Assembly: GCF_003148765.1 (NCBI RefSeq)
Contig: NZ_QGGV01000009.1
Location: forward strand, 121,817 to 185,816
Direction of reading: 5' to 3'
DNA length: 64,000 nucleotides
Origin: Silicimonas algicola
Lineage (GTDB): Bacteria > Pseudomonadota > Alphaproteobacteria > Rhodobacterales > Rhodobacteraceae
Below the pieces are notes generated by a model, which was not told where the DNA came from, ran no database searches, and saw only the letters and a list, made by a program, of their open reading frames with translations. The position numbers and the translations under genes are program-made. Positions within the stretch are counted from its first letter, which is position 1; each line of letters starts with the position of its first letter. Below are positions 49,181-58,524 of the stretch, piece by piece.

Positions 49181-49521
49181 GACGCCTTGCGATCCTCCTG
49201 GCGGTCCTGCCGTTCGCCGCTGCTGCACAAGACGAGGCCGCGCGACTGAACGACTACCCGACCTCCACGCGCGCCGACTATGTTTTCGCTTGCATGGCGA
49301 AGAACGGACAGACGCGAGAGATGCTGGAACGCTGCTCCTGCTCGATAGACGAAATCGCGTCGATCCTGCCCTATGACAAGTACGTGGAGGCCGAGACCGT
49401 CCTGTCGATGCGCCGTGTCGGGGGTGAGCGCATGGCGGTGTTCAATAGCTCTCCGGATGCAGAGCACCTCGTGGCCGACCTGCGGCGTGCCCAGGCCGAG
49501 TCGGAACTCGTCTGCTTCTGA
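49177..49521 (+). CDS. Small exported Cys-rich protein, unknown
   Basis: 114 aa from a GTG overlapping the previous stop (GTGA). A signal peptide (RRLAILLAVLPFAAAAQ) precedes YVFACMAKNGQTREMLERCSCSIDEIASILPYDKY (in pieces: VFACMAKN, LERCSCSID) and a last Cys at the C-terminus. The CxC/C pattern with a helical body resembles small periplasmic proteins with structural disulfides. It belongs to the regulator operon. Confidence 0.7.
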   Translation: MRRLAILLAVLPFAAAAQDEAARLNDYPTSTRADYVFACMAKNGQTREMLERCSCSIDEIASILPYDKYVEAETVLSMRRVGGERMAVFNSSPDAEHLVADLRRAQAESELVCF

Positions 49522-49531
49522 CGCCGTGACG

Positions 49532-50350
49532 TCAGGTGGCGGGACCCTTCGCCAGGACCTGTTCGAACGAGTTGCCCGCAGTGTCCGTCGCCTTCACCGT
49601 CAACGCCTCGGACCCGTTGTCGATGTACGCGAACCTGAAGACGGGGTTCTCGGAGATCGAAATACCGCCATCCATGGCCCAGAGCATGTCGTCGCCCTGC
49701 CAGACTTCGAGGTGGTCGATGAAGTGCGCCGGTATGAACAACTGGGTGATCTGGTCGCGCTGAAGGCCTGAGTAGTTCGGGTGGCGGACCATGATCTGAG
49801 CTTCGCGCAGCACGTTCGACTGAAGTGGCGCGTCCATTGCGCCAAAGAGCCGGAGCTTCATCTCGCCCATGGATGCGAGGACGCTTTCCGGATCGCGCGA
49901 CGCCGGCGCAGAACATCCGCCCGAAGCCTTGACGAACCGGCCCGTCATCGAAAGGCCGTCTTCAGTCTCGGTGATCACGCGGACGTTGGAATACTGGTTT
50001 ACTCGCAGACGCATCTCGAACGACAGCTCTCCCATGCCGTCGCCGAAGGTGAATACACCGGCGACCGGCGCGGGGTTTTCGTCAACAACGACGGTTGCAG
50101 CCGTGATGCGGACATCGGGGTCCGTCTGGGTTAGCACGACCGGGACCGTGGCCGCGTCGGCAGCGCGCGAAGGCGCTTCGACGGACAGGATGTCGCTTCC
50201 CTCGGACAGGTCGGCATCGCCTACGACATCGAACCGCAGGTCCTCCCAGGTCGGGCTGTCCGTCAGCGGATTCTGAACGGCGGTCTCGGCAAACGCGCCG
50301 CTTGAAACAAGCAGCACGGCGGCAGCCATCGACATTGTTCTCAGGCGCAT
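49532..50350 (-). CDS. Quinoprotein-associated SoxYZ-like carrier protein, copy 1
   Basis: 272 aa with a signal peptide (MRLRTMSMAAAVLLVSSGAFA). The N-terminal SoxY-like half carries the carrier Cys in FVKASGGCSAPAS; the C-terminal half is SoxZ-like (VRHPNYSGLQRDQITQLFIPAHFI). Fused SoxYZ carriers accompany PQQ-dependent dehydrogenases; a swinging thiol is expected to hold an intermediate. A second copy lies at 58525-59331. It is convergent with the preceding small gene and divergent from the metallohydrolase. Confidence 0.85.
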   Translation of the reverse strand: MRLRTMSMAAAVLLVSSGAFAETAVQNPLTDSPTWEDLRFDVVGDADLSEGSDILSVEAPSRAADAATVPVVLTQTDPDVRITAATVVVDENPAPVAGVFTFGDGMGELSFEMRLRVNQYSNVRVITETEDGLSMTGRFVKASGGCSAPASRDPESVLASMGEMKLRLFGAMDAPLQSNVLREAQIMVRHPNYSGLQRDQITQLFIPAHFIDHLEVWQGDDMLWAMDGGISISENPVFRFAYIDNGSEALTVKATDTAGNSFEQVLAKGPAT

Positions 50351-50472
50351 AACGGTGTCCTCCCGCAGCGATGCACGGCGTGGATCATGCCACAACCCGC
50401 GCCGGAGGTATATCTGGACCTCAGTCGCAGGTGGGCGCACGCTTCCGTGAGGTTTGGTCGGAGGGTCGGGAC

Positions 50473-51501
50473 ATGTTTGAAGCCGTCGTGACGCTGTGTC
50501 TCGGGCTTGCCAACGCGGAGTGTGCGGACCGCCTGCTTCCTGGATATGAGGCCGCCACCCTCGAGGGATGCGACGCGGCACTTCAGGCCCGGACGCCTTC
50601 GATCCCCGGGGGTGCTGACGGGTCACCGCGCTGCGTGCCCTCCGGACCGACGCTTTCGATCCTCGAGGTCGCGCCCGGCGTCTTTGTCCATGTGGGGCTC
50701 ATCGAGGAACCATCGCCGGGAAACGACGGCGATGTCTCGAACTCCGGCTTCGTCGTGGGGCGCGACAGCGTTGCCGTCATCGACGCTGGCGGCTCGCGCC
50801 TCGCGGGGGAAGGGCTGTGGCGCGCCGTTCGGGCCGAGACAGATCTGCCCGTCTCGCATGTCCTCCTTACACATATGCATCCTGACCACATCTTCGGGGC
50901 CAGCGTCTTCACCGAAGCGGGGGCCGAGGTCGTGGGCCATGCCGATTTGCCGCGCGCGCTCGCGGACCGGGCTTCGACCTACGTGACGAGTTTCGAGAGG
51001 CTGGTGGGCTCTTCATTCGCAGGAAGCGCCATCCCGAAAGTCTCCGTCACCATAGCGGATCCTACCGAGATAGACCTTGGTGACCGGACCCTTATCGTTG
51101 AACCTTGGCCGGTCGCGCACACAGGCACCGATATGACTGTTTTCGACCGCGCGACCGGCGTGATGTTCCTGGGCGATCTTCTCTTCGACGAGCATACGCC
51201 CTCCCTTGATGGCAGTCTGAAAGGTTGGAAAGGTGTGCTGACGGACCTGACGTTTCGTGAGCTTGAGGTCGTCGTTCCCGGCCACGGTGCGGCGAGTTTG
51301 GACTGGCCGGAAGGTGCCGCAAACCTGGAAAGGTATCTGTCGGTGCTGGAGTCGGACACCCGTGACGCTATCGAACGAGGCGACCGGATTGGAGACGCCA
51401 TTCAAACCATCGCGGCCGACGAAGCGACGAGATGGAGCCTCTTCGACGCATACAACCCGCGCAATGCCACCGTCGCCTGGACCGAACTGGAATGGGAGTA
51501 G
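50473..51501 (+). CDS. Quinoprotein relay-system zinc metallohydrolase (MBL fold)
   Basis: 342 aa, ATG at 50473 with GGAGGG 7 nt upstream. The N-terminus MFEAVVTLCLGLANAECADRLLPG is a short Cys-bearing leader rather than a clear signal peptide. The beta-lactamase-like core has THMHPDHIFG (HxHxDH), the downstream His in PVAHTGTDM, Asp in LGDLLFDEH and VVVPGHGA. SoxH-related hydrolases of this type are found with SoxYZ-like carriers in quinoprotein clusters, presumably releasing product from the carrier thiol. Confidence 0.85.
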   Translation: MFEAVVTLCLGLANAECADRLLPGYEAATLEGCDAALQARTPSIPGGADGSPRCVPSGPTLSILEVAPGVFVHVGLIEEPSPGNDGDVSNSGFVVGRDSVAVIDAGGSRLAGEGLWRAVRAETDLPVSHVLLTHMHPDHIFGASVFTEAGAEVVGHADLPRALADRASTYVTSFERLVGSSFAGSAIPKVSVTIADPTEIDLGDRTLIVEPWPVAHTGTDMTVFDRATGVMFLGDLLFDEHTPSLDGSLKGWKGVLTDLTFRELEVVVPGHGAASLDWPEGAANLERYLSVLESDTRDAIERGDRIGDAIQTIAADEATRWSLFDAYNPRNATVAWTELEWE

Positions 51502-51502
51502 G

Positions 51503-52123
51503 CTAGTCGACGACGTGCTCCGCCAGAAGCTGTGCGATGCCGAACAGGCGGCGCTCGATAAGCTGTGGTGTCTCGCAGAGGTAGGTAATCGATTTCTGAC
51601 GGTCGCTATAGATTAGCTGATCCCAATCCAGCTTCTCCTCCAACTCGTCGACACGGTCGAAATCTGGCTCGTCTGCGGCCATCTGCGTGTCCATCTCGCT
51701 TCGCGTGTTTTCGATACTTTTGGCCAGAGCAATCTGGCTAAGCGAGAAATCGGCGATTCCCTTGATGATTCTCGTGCGGCGCGTGTCGAGACCCTTGAAC
51801 GCCCGCTGGAACACCCGGCCCATGACCTCGGGGTCTCCGCTATATCTTTCGGCAAAAGCCTGAACCTCGGGCCGTAGGCTTTCGAGGTCGCTCCGTCGCA
51901 GCGTCAGTCGTTCAGCCATCAGGTCAACCGCGGCACTCTCTTCTTTGCTGGCAGGGGTTTCGGGCAGGGGATGCGACCACATCAGGGCAGGCGAAAGCGT
52001 CTCGACCTTGCGCTGGATGCAGGGCCAGGTGGGATCGGCATAGTCCGCAGCATCGGCTGTCATGGCGAAAAGGTTGAGGAGGCCCGCAATCGCGACCGTC
52101 AGAAGAGCCGTGTTCCGCTTCAT
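51503..52123 (-). CDS. Exported helical protein of unknown function
   Basis: 206 aa with a signal peptide (MKRNTALLTVAIAGLLNLFAMTADA). It contains YADPTWPCIQRKVETLSPALMW near the N-terminus and a strongly helical, charged C-terminal half (MDTQMAADEPDFDRVDELEEKLDWDQ). Two Cys (CIQR; YLCETP) could pair. The context, within the methanol genes and divergent from adhI, suggests a periplasmic accessory role; no family was recognised. The 52124-52276 gap probably holds the adhI promoter. Confidence 0.7.
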   Translation of the reverse strand: MKRNTALLTVAIAGLLNLFAMTADAADYADPTWPCIQRKVETLSPALMWSHPLPETPASKEESAAVDLMAERLTLRRSDLESLRPEVQAFAERYSGDPEVMGRVFQRAFKGLDTRRTRIIKGIADFSLSQIALAKSIENTRSEMDTQMAADEPDFDRVDELEEKLDWDQLIYSDRQKSITYLCETPQLIERRLFGIAQLLAEHVVD

Positions 52124-52276
52124 GGTTCCCTCCTTTTCGATATGCGCCCTTGCACCCTTTCGGTCCTGATCGGCAGCGCCAATACACACCATCGTATCAA
52201 TTGTTCAGGGTGTGAGCTGCTTCTTATATTCTAAGAAACCCCGGACACAGGGGGGCGACGATATGGGAGGAGACCG

Positions 52277-53389
52277 ATGAGAACGCGTGCCGCCGTGGCT
52301 GTACAGGCTGGAAAGCCGCTCGAGATCATGGAGGTCAACCTCGATGGCCCGAGAGCCGGAGAGGTTCTTGTCGAGATCAAGGCGACCGGCATCTGCCACA
52401 CCGACGAGTTCACGCTATCCGGTGCCGATCCTGAAGGCATGTTTCCGGCGATTCTCGGTCACGAGGGTGCTGGCGTCGTCATTGAGGTGGGCGAGGGCGT
52501 CACCAGTCTGAAAAAGGGCGACCATGTCATTCCGCTCTACACGCCAGAGTGCCGTGAGTGCGAATACTGTCTCAATCCCAAGACGAACCTCTGCCAGGCG
52601 ATCCGCTCCACCCAAGGTCAGGGCCTGATGCCCGACGGGACGTCGAGGTTCTCGACGCTCGATGGCGACCCGATCCTGCACTACATGGGTTGCTCGACGT
52701 TCTCGAACCATACGGTGCTGCCCGAGATCGCGTTGGCGAAGGTCCGCGAGGACGCGCCCTTCGACAAGATTTGCTACATCGGCTGCGGCGTGACGACCGG
52801 GATCGGTGCCGTCATCAATACAGCGAAGGTCGAGATCGGATCGCGCGCCGTCGTCTTCGGTCTGGGCGGTATCGGCCTGAACGTCATCCAGGGTCTGCGC
52901 CTTGCCGGGGCGGACCAGATCGTCGGCGTCGATCTGAACAACGACAAGAAGACAATGGCCGAGCGATTCGGCATGACCGACTTCGTCAACCCGTCCGAGG
53001 TTGAGGGCGATCTCGTGCCGTATCTCGTGAACCTGACCAAGGGCGGCGCGGACTACACCTTCGACGCGACCGGAAACGTCAAGGTGATGCGGACCGCGCT
53101 TGAGTGCGCTCACAAGGGCTGGGGTGAGAGCATCATCATCGGCGTGGCTCCTGCCGGCGCCGAGATCTCGACCCGTCCCTTCCAGCTCGTGACCGGCCGC
53201 ACATGGCGGGGCACTGCGTTCGGAGGCGCACGCGGGCGAACCGACGTTCCGAAGATCGTGGACTGGTACATGGACGGGAAGATCGAGATCGACCCGATGA
53301 TCACCCACACCCTCTCGCTGGACGACATCAACAAGGGATTCGACCTCATGCATGCGGGCGAATCCATCCGCTCGGTGGTGGTGTATTGA
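52277..53389 (+). CDS. adhI: S-(hydroxymethyl)glutathione dehydrogenase (class III alcohol dehydrogenase)
   Basis: 370 aa, full length. It oxidises the glutathione adduct of formaldehyde with NAD. The catalytic zinc Cys and substrate region is in TGICHTDEF and GHEGAGVV; structural zinc uses CRECEYC plus the Cys in TNLCQ. NAD binds at [14 protein letters not shown]. The Arg/His residues typical of class III ([11 protein letters not shown]) are present. AGGAGA precedes the ATG. It is directly followed by fghA, the next enzyme. Confidence 0.97.
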   Translation: MRTRAAVAVQAGKPLEIMEVNLDGPRAGEVLVEIKATGICHTDEFTLSGADPEGMFPAILGHEGAGVVIEVGEGVTSLKKGDHVIPLYTPECRECEYCLNPKTNLCQAIRSTQGQGLMPDGTSRFSTLDGDPILHYMGCSTFSNHTVLPEIALAKVREDAPFDKICYIGCGVTTGIGAVINTAKVEIGSRAVVFGLGGIGLNVIQGLRLAGADQIVGVDLNNDKKTMAERFGMTDFVNPSEVEGDLVPYLVNLTKGGADYTFDATGNVKVMRTALECAHKGWGESIIIGVAPAGAEISTRPFQLVTGRTWRGTAFGGARGRTDVPKIVDWYMDGKIEIDPMITHTLSLDDINKGFDLMHAGESIRSVVVY

Positions 53390-53393
53390 TCCG

Positions 53394-54224
53394 ATGAACC
53401 TGGAACGCATCTCGGAAAATCGAAGCTTCGGCGGGGTTCAAGGCGTCTACAGCCATGACTCTGCCGTATGCGGCGGGAAGATGACGTTCGGGGCCTATCT
53501 GCCGCCTCAGGCCGAGGATGGTCCGGTCCCGGTACTTTGGTACCTGTCGGGTCTGACCTGTACGCATGAGAACGCGATGACCAAGGGAGGTTTCCAGGAG
53601 ACCGCGGCACATCACGGGATCGCTGTCATATTTCCCGATACTTCGCCCCGCGGCGAGGGTGTCGCGGACGACGATGCCTACGATCTGGGCAAGGGCGCGG
53701 GTTTCTATGTGAACGCGACCGAGGCTCCGTGGTCGGCGCATTATCAGATGTACGACTACGTCGTGAAGGAATTGCGCGGTGTAGTGGAGGAGAACCTGCC
53801 CGTGAACGACCGTCACGGGATTACGGGTCATTCCATGGGCGGACACGGGGCCATCACGATCGCCTTGCGCAACCCCGACAGCTACCATTCGCTGTCTGCC
53901 TTCGCGCCGATCGCGCATCCGACGCAATCCGACTGGGGCCGCAAGCAACTTGGCGCCTATCTCGGGAACGACGAGAGTGTCTGGGCCGAGCACGACTCGA
54001 CGCTGCTTCTGGAAGAATACGGCTGGAAGGGCGAGATTCTCGTCGATCAGGGGGCATCCGATCAATTCCTCGACTTGCTCAAGCCTGAGGCTCTGGCAGG
54101 CATGATGGCGAAGCGCCGCCAACCGGGCGAGTTCCGGATGCAGCGCGGATATGACCATTCCTATTTTTTCGTTAATAGCTTTGCTGCCGATCACGTCGCT
54201 TTTCATGCGGCGAATCTCTCATGA
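53394..54224 (+). CDS. fghA: S-formylglutathione hydrolase
   Basis: 276 aa, starting 4 nt after adhI's stop. It hydrolyses S-formylglutathione to formate and glutathione. The catalytic Ser is in GITGHSMGGHGA, the Asp is in the DQGASDQFLD segment and the His is in GYDHSYFF. LSGLTCTHENAMTKGGFQ is a family signature. With adhI it forms the cytoplasmic formaldehyde-oxidising pathway. Confidence 0.97.
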   Translation: MNLERISENRSFGGVQGVYSHDSAVCGGKMTFGAYLPPQAEDGPVPVLWYLSGLTCTHENAMTKGGFQETAAHHGIAVIFPDTSPRGEGVADDDAYDLGKGAGFYVNATEAPWSAHYQMYDYVVKELRGVVEENLPVNDRHGITGHSMGGHGAITIALRNPDSYHSLSAFAPIAHPTQSDWGRKQLGAYLGNDESVWAEHDSTLLLEEYGWKGEILVDQGASDQFLDLLKPEALAGMMAKRRQPGEFRMQRGYDHSYFFVNSFAADHVAFHAANLS

Positions 54225-54243
54225 GTCGAAAAGGAACCTTCCA

Positions 54244-54645
54244 ATGCGTAACAAATTGATCGTCAGCCTCGCCCTCGCCTGCCTCCCCTTTGCCGCCGCC
54301 GCTCAGGACGCCGTCCCCGGTGATGCCGCTGCCGGAGAAAAGGTGTTCAGGAAATGCCAGGCCTGCCATGCCGTGGGTGCCGACGCCGCCAACAAGACCG
54401 GTCCGGAGCTGAATGGGATCGTCGGCCGCGTCATCGCGAGCGAGCCGGACTTTTCATACTCGGACGCACTTACGGCACTCGGCGCCGATGGCACCGTCTG
54501 GACGCCCGAGACGCTGGCGCAGTTCATCGAGAAACCCAAGGATTTTGCTCCGGGCACGAAGATGTCTTTCGCGGGCCTCCGCAAGGAAGAGGAACGCACG
54601 AACGTGATCGCGTATCTCGCGACCTTCCCGGCTGAGGGAAGCTAA
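54244..54645 (+). CDS. Periplasmic class I cytochrome c (c553i/cycI-like)
   Basis: 133 aa. A signal peptide (MRNKLIVSLALACLPFAAAA) precedes heme attachment CQACHAVG, and KMSFAGLRKEEER supplies the axial Met. It aligns in size with cytochrome c553i, whose gene sits between adhI and xoxF in Rhodobacter sphaeroides and Paracoccus. It probably passes electrons from the methanol dehydrogenase chain to the oxidases. AAGGA lies 8 nt upstream. It is 20 nt from fghA. Confidence 0.88.
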   Translation: MRNKLIVSLALACLPFAAAAQDAVPGDAAAGEKVFRKCQACHAVGADAANKTGPELNGIVGRVIASEPDFSYSDALTALGADGTVWTPETLAQFIEKPKDFAPGTKMSFAGLRKEEERTNVIAYLATFPAEGS

Positions 54646-54661
54646 GCGGGGACGAGAAGGG

Positions 54662-54690
54662 CCGACCGTCCCGCACACGGGGACAGTCGG
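54662..54690. other. Imperfect hairpin between cytochrome c gene and xoxF
   Basis: CCGAC-C-GTCCC pairs with GGGGAC-A-GTCGG around a short loop (5 and 5 bp with one mismatch). It lies 17 nt past the cytochrome gene stop and about 75 nt before xoxF. It has no T-run, so it may stabilise or partly terminate the upstream message. Confidence 0.5.
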
Positions 54691-54766
54691 CATATTATCG
54701 CTCCCGGTCGAGGAGGACCGGGCGTGCAACGACGGCGCTGCGCGTCGTATTTTGGGAGGACTTGGA

Positions 54767-56565
54767 ATGAAAGTGCGTACGCTTTTGACCTCCGGGGTCG
54801 CGCTTTGCCTGGTGGCATCAGCCGCCTTGGCGAACGATGACCTTGTGACCCAGATGGAGAACCCCGCTCAGTGGGCGATCCAGACGGGCGACTACAAGAA
54901 CCAGCGCTATTCGGCCCTGGACAAGATCAACAAGGAGAACGTCGGCGACCTGCAGGTGGCATGGACCTGGGCGTTCTTCGTGGTCACGAAGGCTCGCCGC
55001 TGGTGATCGGCGACACGATGTATGTTCATACCCCGTTTCCGAACATCGTCTACGCGCTCGATCTGGCCAACGATGGCAAGATCAAGTGGAAGTACGAGCC
55101 GAAGCAGGACCCGAACGTCATCCCGGTGATGTGCTGCGATACCGTCAACCGCGGTGTCGCCTATGCTGAAGGCAAGATCTTCCTTCACCAGGCCGATACG
55201 AAGGTCGTCGCACTCGACGCCGAGACCGGCGAAGTGGTGTGGGAAGTCGTGAACGGCGATCCCTCCAAGGGCGAGACCAACACCGCGACGGTTCTGCCGA
55301 TCAAGGACAAGGTCATCGCCGGCATCTCGGGCGGCGAATTCGGCGTCCGCGGTTCGGTGACGGCGTACAACATGGAAACAGGCGAGCAGGAGTGGCGTGC
55401 TTATTCCATGGGTCCGGACTCCGACATCCTTGTCGATCCTGCGACGACGACCCATCTGGGCGAGCCGGTCGGCGAGAACTCGGGCACGAATACCTGGGAA
55501 GGCGATCAGTGGATGATCGGCGGCGGCACCACCTGGGGCTGGTATTCTGCCGACCTCGACGAGAACCTGTTCTACTACGGCACCGGCAACCCCTCGACCT
55601 GGAACCCGGCGCAGCGTCCGGGCGACAACCGCTGGTCCATGACGGTCATGGCACGCGACATCGACACCGGCATGGCCAAGTGGTTCTACCAGATGACGCC
55701 CCACGACGAGTGGGACTATGACGGGATCAACGAGATGATCCTGTCGGAGCAGGCCATCGACGGAACCGAGCGCAAGCTTCTCACCCACTTCGACCGTAAC
55801 GGCTTCGGCTATACGCTCGACCGAGTGACGGGCGAACTACTCGTGGCCGAAAAGTACGACCCGGTCGTCAACTGGGCAACGGAAGTGGTGATGGATCCGT
55901 CGTCGGATCAGTACGGCCGACCGCAGGTGGTCGCGCAGTACTCGACCGAGCAGAACGGCGAGGACGTGAACTCGACCGGCATCTGCCCGGCTGCTCTCGG
56001 CTCCAAGGACCAGCAGCCGGCAGCCTATTCGCCGGATACCCAGCTGTTCTACGTGCCCACGAACCACGTCTGCATGGACTACGAGCCGTTCCAGGTCAGC
56101 TATACCGCTGGACAGCCCTACGTCGGTGCGACGCTGGCGATGTACCCCGCGCCGGACAGCCATGGCGGCATGGGTAATTTCATCGCCTGGGACAACATCG
56201 CTGGCGAGATCAAGTGGTCGATTCCCGAGCAGTTCTCGGTATGGTCGGGCGCTCTGGCCACCGCAGGCGGCGTCGTCTTCTACGGTACGCTGGAAGGTTA
56301 CCTGAAGGCCGTCGACGCCGAGACGGGCGAAGAACTCTACAGGTTCAAGACCCCCTCGGGCATCATCGGCAACGTGATGACCTACGAGCGCGACGGCGAG
56401 CAGTACATCGGCATCCTGTCGGGCGTCGGTGGCTGGGCTGGTATCGGCCTCGCGGCCGGTCTGACCAACCCGAACGACGGCCTGGGCGCCGTGGGCGGCT
56501 ACGCCGCTCTCAGCGACTACACCGCGCTCGGTGGCCAGCTGACCGTGTTCAAGCTCCCCAACTGA
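54767..56565 (+). pseudogene. xoxF: XoxF-type lanthanide-dependent methanol dehydrogenase, apparent 7-nt deletion
   Basis: GGGAGGA lies 7 nt before the ATG, then a signal peptide (RTLLTSGVALCLVASAALA). The first frame ends [17 protein letters not shown] at a TGA near 55006. A second frame continues [24 protein letters not shown] and runs to 56565. XoxF proteins read [12 protein letters not shown] here, so 7 nt are missing at about 54971-54976; adding them gives 1806 nt, 601 residues. The rest is intact: adjacent-Cys [10 protein letters not shown], and WDYDGINEM with the extra Asp typical of lanthanide-binding XoxF. A broken gene would yield no periplasmic enzyme. Confidence 0.9.
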
Positions 56566-56586
56566 ACCGGGCCTGAGACAAGACAC

Positions 56587-56620
56587 GGGGCTGGCGCATT
56601 CGTCGCGCCAGCCCCCCTTC
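56587..56620 (+). terminator. Strong hairpin between xoxF and xoxG
   Basis: A perfect 11-bp stem GGGGCTGGCGC/GCGCCAGCCCC with a 7-nt loop, followed by CTTCGTC, lies 21 nt past the xoxF stop and 23 nt before the xoxG start. The T-run is weak, so it could act as a partial terminator that sets a xoxF-to-xoxG ratio, or as mRNA protection. Confidence 0.7.
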
Positions 56621-56642
56621 GTCAGATAAGGAAAAACCGGAG

Positions 56643-57161
56643 ATGAGTAAGATGAGGCTCTTGTTGGCCGCGGGAATCGCGCTGACGCTCGGGCAGTCCG
56701 CCGTCGCGCAGGAAGAAATCACCGATACCGCCGCCGATTACGAAGAAGGCGGACGCTGGTACACGCAGCACGGCATTCCGACGTTCAAGGTCGAAGAGGA
56801 TGGAACGGTCGATTTCGCGACGTTTTCAGGCTTCCGCCGCTATAACGCCGAATGCTTCCAGTGCCACGGGCCGGACGGAGCCGGCGGCTCTTATGCCCCT
56901 GCGCTTCAGGAGTCGGTCATGCGGCTCGACTACTACGAGTTCCAGGACATCGTCGTGAACGGCAAGCAGGAGGTGAACGCAGCGCAGAACCTCGTGATGC
57001 CCGCGCTTGGCCAGAACCCGAACGTGATGTGCTACCTCGACGATATCTACACCTACCTCAGAGCCCGTGGCACCGATACCGTCGGTCGCGGCCGGCCGGC
57101 AAAGAAGCAGGATAAGCCCGAGGCATTCTCCGAGGCTGAAGATGCTTGCATGGGAAGTTAA
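56643..57161 (+). CDS. xoxG: Cytochrome c electron acceptor of XoxF (XoxG-like)
   Basis: 172 aa. A signal peptide (RLLLAAGIALTLGQSAVA) leads to an N-terminal extension and heme site CFQCHGPDGAGGSYAP. The axial Met is probably in NLVMPALGQNP, and two further Cys are present (VMCYLDDIYTYLRA; DACMGS), giving the four-Cys pattern of methanol-metabolism cytochromes. It should accept electrons from XoxF in the periplasm. Alternative in-frame ATG at 56652. Its 3' end overlaps xoxJ by 20 nt. Confidence 0.9.
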   Translation: MSKMRLLLAAGIALTLGQSAVAQEEITDTAADYEEGGRWYTQHGIPTFKVEEDGTVDFATFSGFRRYNAECFQCHGPDGAGGSYAPALQESVMRLDYYEFQDIVVNGKQEVNAAQNLVMPALGQNPNVMCYLDDIYTYLRARGTDTVGRGRPAKKQDKPEAFSEAEDACMGS

Positions 57162-57987
57162 GCTGACCCGCGCGGCGCTCGTATCGCTCCTTCTGGCATC
57201 GCTGGCGGGGATGGCTTCTGCGCAGACATCGGACCTCGTGTCCCAGACTGCGCTGCGCGTCTGCGCTGACCCCGCCAACCTTCCGATGTCCGACGACAAG
57301 GAGGGAGGCTATGAAAACGAGCTGGCCGAATTCTTCGCCGACAAGCTGGGCATACCCGTCCAGTACACGTGGTACCCGATGGCAACGGGGTTCATCCGCA
57401 ATACCCTGAACGCCAAGAAGTGCGACGTCGTCATCGGTTATGCGCAGGGCGAGGAGTTGGTGCTCAACACCAACCACTACCTCACCTCTGCCTATGCCCT
57501 GATCGTTCCGAAAGATGGACCCCTTGCCAACGTCGACACGCTTTCGGATGCGGCCCTGAAGTCGGTCAAGATAGGGATCATCGCTGGAACGCCGCCCTCG
57601 GCGCACATGGCGCACAACGGGCTTATGAAGGCCGCAAAGCCATATAACCTCGTGGTCGACCGACGTTATGAAAGTCCGGCAATCAACATGCTGGACGACC
57701 TCAAGGCGGGCACCATCGACGCCGCCATTCTCTGGGGTCCGCTCGGCGGGCCACTGGTCAAGTCGTCCTATCCCGGGATGAAGGTCACGCCGCTCGTCAA
57801 GGAAGAGCTTCCGCCGCGTCTGTTCTTCCGGATCACGATGGGAGTCCGTCAGGGCGAGAAGGTCTGGCAGCGCGAGCTGAATTCCCTCATCCGTCGGCAT
57901 CAGGACGAGATCAATGCAATCCTGGTCGAGGCGGGTGTGCCTCTGGTGAACGACCTGGGAACCGAGGTCGTGGACCTCGGACAATGA
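57142..57987 (+). CDS. xoxJ: XoxJ periplasmic binding-like protein
   Basis: 281 aa from the ATG at 57142, inside the end of xoxG, with GAGG 6 nt upstream. A signal peptide (LTRAALVSLLLASLAGMASAQ) is followed by a solute-binding-protein fold: LRVCADPANLPMSDDKEGGYENELAE, VVIGYAQGEE and AAILWGPLGGPL. XoxJ is thought to help load or activate XoxF rather than import solutes. Intact here despite the broken xoxF. Confidence 0.92.
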   Translation: MLAWEVKLTRAALVSLLLASLAGMASAQTSDLVSQTALRVCADPANLPMSDDKEGGYENELAEFFADKLGIPVQYTWYPMATGFIRNTLNAKKCDVVIGYAQGEELVLNTNHYLTSAYALIVPKDGPLANVDTLSDAALKSVKIGIIAGTPPSAHMAHNGLMKAAKPYNLVVDRRYESPAINMLDDLKAGTIDAAILWGPLGGPLVKSSYPGMKVTPLVKEELPPRLFFRITMGVRQGEKVWQRELNSLIRRHQDEINAILVEAGVPLVNDLGTEVVDLGQ

Positions 57988-58520
57988 TGAAGGTCCTCGC
58001 CGCTCTTCTCGCATTGACGGGAGCGGCGGGGGCGCAGGTGGCCGAGCCCGACGATTATCGGATGGACGAGTACCGCGCGCCCGTCCCCTCTACATTGACG
58101 GGCGGAACGGTCGTAGGTCCGGAGGAGGCGCACGACCTCTGGGAGGACGGAGAGGCCTTCTTCATCGACGTCCTGCCTCAGGCGCCCAAACCCGACAACC
58201 TCCCCGCCGGCACGATATGGCGCGACAAGCCACGCGACTCGATTCCCGGCGCGATCTGGCTTCCGAACGTCGGATACGGAGCCATCGCGGAGGTGACCGC
58301 CCATTACTTTCGGCGCGGTCTCGAAGAGGGGACGGGCGGCGACTTGGCACATCCCGTAGTCTTCTTCTGCCTGGAGGATTGCTGGATGAGTTGGAACGCC
58401 GCCAGACGCGCGATCGCGTGGGGTTACTCCTCGGTCTACTGGCTGCCCGAGGGCACGGACGGCTGGGCACTCTGGGACTATCCGGTGGAGCGGATAACGC
58501 CCGAAGAGCCGCAGCCGTAG
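57984..58520 (+). CDS. PQQ-dependent catabolism-associated CXXCW-motif protein (rhodanese-like)
   Basis: 178 aa; ATGATGA overlap with xoxJ. A signal peptide (KVLAALLALTGAAGAQ) precedes a rhodanese-like domain with FFIDVLPQAPKPDN, SIPGAIWLPNVGYG and VVFFCLEDCWMSWNAARRA, where the Cys-containing CW motif names the family. It is periplasmic and found only with quinoprotein dehydrogenase clusters; it may handle the carrier thiols with the SoxYZ-like proteins. Confidence 0.9.
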   Translation: MMKVLAALLALTGAAGAQVAEPDDYRMDEYRAPVPSTLTGGTVVGPEEAHDLWEDGEAFFIDVLPQAPKPDNLPAGTIWRDKPRDSIPGAIWLPNVGYGAIAEVTAHYFRRGLEEGTGGDLAHPVVFFCLEDCWMSWNAARRAIAWGYSSVYWLPEGTDGWALWDYPVERITPEEPQP

Positions 58521-58524
58521 CTTT

